A stretch of 64,000 nt of DNA from an uncultured Dysosmobacter sp. (GTDB lineage Bacteria > Bacillota > Clostridia > Oscillospirales > Oscillospiraceae), in the NCBI RefSeq assembly GCF_947631635.1, contig NZ_CANRMB010000004.1, positions 1-64,000 of the forward strand. The letters run 5' to 3'. Every line of letters begins with the position of its first letter. The first letter of the stretch is position 1. The notes beneath the pieces were generated by a model that ran no database searches, was not told the origin of the DNA, and saw only the letters and a program-made list of their open reading frames with translations. Below are positions 61,077-64,000 of the stretch, piece by piece. The translations under genes were made by a program, and so were the position numbers.

Positions 61077-62408
61077 ATGGACGAACATTTTATGAAGGAA
61101 AGACCTGTTTTTCCCCTGATCACATCGATGGCGCTTCCCATGGTCATTTCCATGCTGGTCAATTCACTGTACAACATCGTGGACGGCTTTTTTGTGGCCC
61201 AGATCAGTGAGGACGCTATGACCGCCCTGTCCCTGGTCTATCCGGTTCAGAACTTGATCAACGCGGTGGCCATCGGCTTCGGCGTGGGACTGAACGCGGT
61301 CATCTCCTTCCACCTGGGGGCGGAGGACCGGGAGACGGCCAATATCGCGGCGGCCCACGGCTTTGCCTTTGCCGTGCTCCACGGCGCCGTTATGACGGTG
61401 GGGAGCCTGGCGGTGCTGCCCGCCTTTCTGCGGATGTTCACCAGCTCCGATGCGGTGGTCGACCTGGGGGTGCGGTACGGCAGGATCGTGTTCGCGTTTT
61501 CCTTGGTCACCATGCTGAGCCTCTCCTTTGAGAAGCTGTTTCAGTCCGTGGGGAGGATGAAGGTCACCATGACCAGCCTGCTGTGCGGCTGCATCGCCAA
61601 CATCATTTTGGACCCGCTGCTGATCTCGGGGATCGGATTTTTCCCGGAGATGGGCATCGAGGGGGCGGCTGCGGCGACGGTGATCGGGCAGGTCCTGACC
61701 GTGGCTGTCTATCTGGCTGTCTATTTGGGCAGATCCTTTCCCATCCAGCTCCGGTGGAAGTATCTTGTGCGGAACAGGGCGATCGACCGCAGACTCTATG
61801 CCGTGGGCGTTCCGGCCATGCTGAACCTGGCCCTGCCGTCCCTGCTGGTCTCCTGCCTGAACGCGCTTCTGACCGCGTACGCCCAGAGCTATGTGGTCAT
61901 TTTGGGCATCTATTACAAATTGCAGACCTTCCTGTACCTGCCGGCCAACGGCATCGTGCAGGGGATGCGGCCCGTCATTGGGTACAATTTCGGCGCGGGG
62001 GAGTATGGCAGGGTCAAAAAGATCTACGAGGTCACGCTCCGCATGTGCGGAGCCATCATGGCGCTGGGGACCGTGGTGTGCCTGCTGGCCTCCGGACAGC
62101 TGGTGGGGCTGTATACCGACAGCCCGGAGACCATCGCGGCGGGGCAGACCGCCCTCCGTATCATCAGCGCCGGCTTCCTGATCTCGGCGGTATCCGTGAC
62201 GACCTCCGGAGCCTTGGAGGGCCTTGGCAAGGGAACACAGTCCCTGGTGATCTCCGTGTGCCGCTATGTGGCGGTCATCATCCCGGCGGCGTTTGTGCTG
62301 TCCCGGCTCTGGGGGCCGGTGGGCGTCTGGCACGCGTTTTGGGTGACAGAGGCTGTGACTGCCGCCATCGCGGCCGTGGTATACCGGAGATCCGTGGAGA
62401 TGCCTTGA
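61077..62408 (+). CDS. MATE family efflux transporter (second)
   Basis: A 443-residue, 12-helix MATE transporter. MVISMLVNSLYNIVDGFFVAQIS and the GLNAVISFHLGAEDRE segment place it in the MepA/DinF-like branch, distinct from the MATE at 15361. GPVIGYNFGAGEY-like residues in the second half (MRPVIGYNFGAGEYGRV) are conserved. AGGAGG lies 5 nt before the ATG. Expression appears to be gated by the leader terminator. Confidence 0.9.
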   Translation: MDEHFMKERPVFPLITSMALPMVISMLVNSLYNIVDGFFVAQISEDAMTALSLVYPVQNLINAVAIGFGVGLNAVISFHLGAEDRETANIAAAHGFAFAVLHGAVMTVGSLAVLPAFLRMFTSSDAVVDLGVRYGRIVFAFSLVTMLSLSFEKLFQSVGRMKVTMTSLLCGCIANIILDPLLISGIGFFPEMGIEGAAAATVIGQVLTVAVYLAVYLGRSFPIQLRWKYLVRNRAIDRRLYAVGVPAMLNLALPSLLVSCLNALLTAYAQSYVVILGIYYKLQTFLYLPANGIVQGMRPVIGYNFGAGEYGRVKKIYEVTLRMCGAIMALGTVVCLLASGQLVGLYTDSPETIAAGQTALRIISAGFLISAVSVTTSGALEGLGKGTQSLVISVCRYVAVIIPAAFVLSRLWGPVGVWHAFWVTEAVTAAIAAVVYRRSVEMP

Positions 62409-62417
62409 CAAAACAGA

Positions 62418-62457
62418 GAAAAAGCGGCATCTGGGAGACCCCGGATGCCGCTTTTTT
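62418..62457. terminator. Bidirectional terminator between MATE and the permease gene
   Basis: AAAGCGGCATC/GATGCCGCTTT stem with A-run and T-run. Confidence 0.85.
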
Positions 62458-62474
62458 AATTTGCGGGAGTGATT

Positions 62475-63773
62475 TTAGATGTCTTTATTCAGAACGCCGT
62501 CCAAAGCCTTGCTGAGGATGATGTACAGGACGAAGGTCACGACCATGCTGACAATGGCGGGAACCAGGAAGCTGTGCTGCAGGGCCACATAACCGATGGC
62601 AGTGCCCAGCGCCCAGGTGATGATGCCGACCCAGTTGATGGCCTTGTTCTCCTTGCTCTTCTTCACGCAGTAGTGTTCCGCGATGATGAGGGCGGGAACG
62701 GGGGGCAGCAGCACAGACAGGGTCTGCACCACGGGGAGCAGATACTTGGTGGCGCCCACAGCGGCAAAGATGGCGGCTGCGGCGGCGATGATGACAGCCA
62801 GAACGGAGTGCTTCACCCTGCCCTCCAGCGGGGTGTCCTTCATCACATTCTGCAGAGCCAGACCGGCGCTGTAAATGTTGTTGTCCTGGGTGGTCCAGAC
62901 ACAGAAGATGGCACAGATAAACACCAGGATCCCCAGGCCCAGAGCGGCGGTGGCGGGCACGAAACCGCTCTCACCAGTGGCCTGCGCAGTCATGATGCCG
63001 ATGACTTCCAGCCCAAACAGGCCGATGGTGACGGCGATAGGGGCGCCAATGGCGACATGGGAGGTCTTTTTGGCATAACGGCAGACGTCCGGGGAGACGA
63101 TGCAGCCGAACACCCAGGCGCCGACGAAAGAAGTGGAGCCGGCGGCAAAGGAGATCTGGGCATCAGAGGCGGGCGCATACTGGAACACAGTGCCGTAGCC
63201 GGCTTTGGAGCCGATGGCAATGGCACAGGCGATGGTCAAAATGATGGCGCAGGGCACACCCAGCCAGCTGACGATCTCCAGGCCTTTCACGCCGCGGATA
63301 GCGGACTGGGCCCACAGGGCCACGACGATGATGGAGGTGATGCCGACAGGGATGGGCCACCAGCCGAAGTTGGAGACGATCAGGTTGGAGAACGTGTCCG
63401 CATTCACCGCGATCCAGTTGACAGCGGAGATCGCCAGCAGGAAGGACAGAATGGAGGAACTTCTCGCCCCCAGGGATTTCCGGGACAAAACGGAAGTGGA
63501 GAGGCCAGTCTGGCAGGCGATGATGCCCAGGAAGGTGGCGACGATGATCAGCATCAGGTTGCCCACAGCGCAGGCCGCGACGGCCTCCTTGAAGGGCATT
63601 TTGAAGCCAACAGTCGCTCCGGTGACGAAGTTGGACAGGGAAATGGTGTAGCCGGTGAGGATAACGAGGATACTGCCTACACTTTTGCGGGCGCTGTCAG
63701 GAACCGTTTCGAATACGTGTTCCAGTTCGCTGCCATTTTCCTGCGGGGGCGCATTTTTCTCTTTCTCGTTCAT
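62475..63773 (-). CDS. NCS1 family cytosine/purine permease (CodB-like)
   Basis: A 432-residue, 12-helix Na+/H+-coupled importer of the NCS1 family. SNFVTGATVGFKMPFKEAV, LSRKSLGARSSSILSFLLAISAVNW and WTTQDNNIYSAGLAL are close to the CodB cytosine permease pattern. No cytosine deaminase is next to it, so the substrate may be another nucleobase. It fits the pyrimidine/purine theme of the window. GGAGATTGAGTA precedes the ATG at 63773. Confidence 0.87.
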   Translation of the reverse strand: MNEKEKNAPPQENGSELEHVFETVPDSARKSVGSILVILTGYTISLSNFVTGATVGFKMPFKEAVAACAVGNLMLIIVATFLGIIACQTGLSTSVLSRKSLGARSSSILSFLLAISAVNWIAVNADTFSNLIVSNFGWWPIPVGITSIIVVALWAQSAIRGVKGLEIVSWLGVPCAIILTIACAIAIGSKAGYGTVFQYAPASDAQISFAAGSTSFVGAWVFGCIVSPDVCRYAKKTSHVAIGAPIAVTIGLFGLEVIGIMTAQATGESGFVPATAALGLGILVFICAIFCVWTTQDNNIYSAGLALQNVMKDTPLEGRVKHSVLAVIIAAAAAIFAAVGATKYLLPVVQTLSVLLPPVPALIIAEHYCVKKSKENKAINWVGIITWALGTAIGYVALQHSFLVPAIVSMVVTFVLYIILSKALDGVLNKDI

Positions 63774-63817
63774 TACTCAATCTCCTTTTTTCTCGATTTT
63801 TATGCGGTTTTCGAGGC

Positions 63818-63858
63818 GCAATTGCTAGCAATTGCCGGGAAGCGGTACCGCTTCCCGG
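63818..63858. repeat. Two adjacent perfect palindromes upstream of the permease
   Basis: GCAATTGCTAGCAATTGC (63818-63835) and a 24-bp palindrome centred on GGTACC (63835-63858), sharing one base. They lie 45 bp before the permease start. The remaining sequence to 64000 holds no gene I can support. Confidence 0.75.
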
Positions 63859-64000
63859 AATATCTCTCTGAATTCCCATGATTTTCAGAAGGGGCCTGCC
63901 CCGAATGGATGATACCGGTCAAGCCACACATCTTTGCTAAAATATGGGGGAATTAACTGGTAGATCCTGGGTTCAGGATAGTTTGATACAGGGGAAAAGT

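Noticed and set aside
1..64000. CRISPR array, tRNA or rRNA gene
   Set aside because: No regularly spaced 25-40 bp direct repeats with unique spacers, no cloverleaf-like sequence and no rRNA signature were seen; the only tandem array (21465-21869) has no spacers.

Overview
The window is about 64 kb of a GC-rich genome (roughly 60% GC by eye) with dense genes, strong AGGAGG-type ribosome binding sites and TTGACA/TATAAT-type promoters. The gene set fits an anaerobic gut Firmicute of the Clostridia, most likely family Oscillospiraceae (Flavonifractor/Oscillibacter-like): a DHODH-B pair (pyrD/pyrK), split PyrB/PyrI, ATP-dependent PEP carboxykinase, an FMN-riboswitch-controlled RibU, a YgfK/SsnA/DpaL set, and SLH-domain and 3D-domain envelope proteins. 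The placement is inference from gene families. I see no rRNA, tRNA or CRISPR array.

Layout. 1-3.1 kb: a cytidylate-kinase-like gene in a repeat-rich, partly decayed zone with two inverted copies of an IS200/IS605-like palindromic end, tandem hairpins, a 44-bp perfect palindrome, a 59-bp inverted-repeat element and a frameshifted DUF4304 gene. 3.1-10 kb: ModE-like regulator and WapI-type immunity protein (divergent, sharing one palindromic -35), Mn-catalase, a membrane protein, pckA, rsmA, a HAD phosphatase and a G5/3D cell-wall protein. 10-20 kb: diaminopropionate ammonia-lyase, a fold-III PLP decarboxylase, an ECF sigma/DUF4179 pair, a MATE pump, a Cys-rich small protein, an aminotransferase-radical SAM pair and a frameshifted anchored protein. 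20-27.9 kb: a complete de novo pyrimidine operon read leftward (pyrC-K-D-F-[TraX-like]-[lipoprotein]-E-[four ~102-bp tandem repeats]-B-I). 28-36.4 kb: superoxide dismutase, FMN riboswitch-ribU, ygfK and ssnA with a structured leader, an Ig-like lipoprotein and a decayed alanine symporter tail. 36.5-43.3 kb: hemolysin III, an AT-rich pair (DUF3788; HEPN-like), upp, tsaB-tsaE, a SEDS protein and an SLH protein. 43.4-53.4 kb: ddl-murF-ABC-F-YdcF-flavodoxin-prfA-[tsaC::coaE fusion]-M18 peptidase, all rightward. 53.5-64 kb: a 174-bp MITE, a nitrilase with a palindromic operator in its promoter, the pheB-hom-lysC amino-acid genes (lysC has an in-frame internal start for a beta subunit), a HEAT-repeat protein, the ACT/UPF0210 pair, a second MATE pump behind a leader terminator, and a cytosine-permease-like transporter.

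How the genes fit together. Nucleobase metabolism dominates: de novo UMP synthesis, uracil salvage (upp), NCS1 nucleobase import, and three families linked to anaerobic purine degradation (DpaL/YgeX, YgfK, SsnA). A second theme is cell-envelope building (ddl, murF, SEDS, SLH, 3D protein). A third is tRNA t6A modification (tsaB, tsaE, tsaC). No single locus is convincingly a new defence or secretion system. The best leads are the ssnA leader RNA, the tandem repeat inside the pyr operon, the tsaC::coaE fusion, several promoters whose -10 or spacer sits inside a palindrome, and the AT-rich HEPN-like gene.
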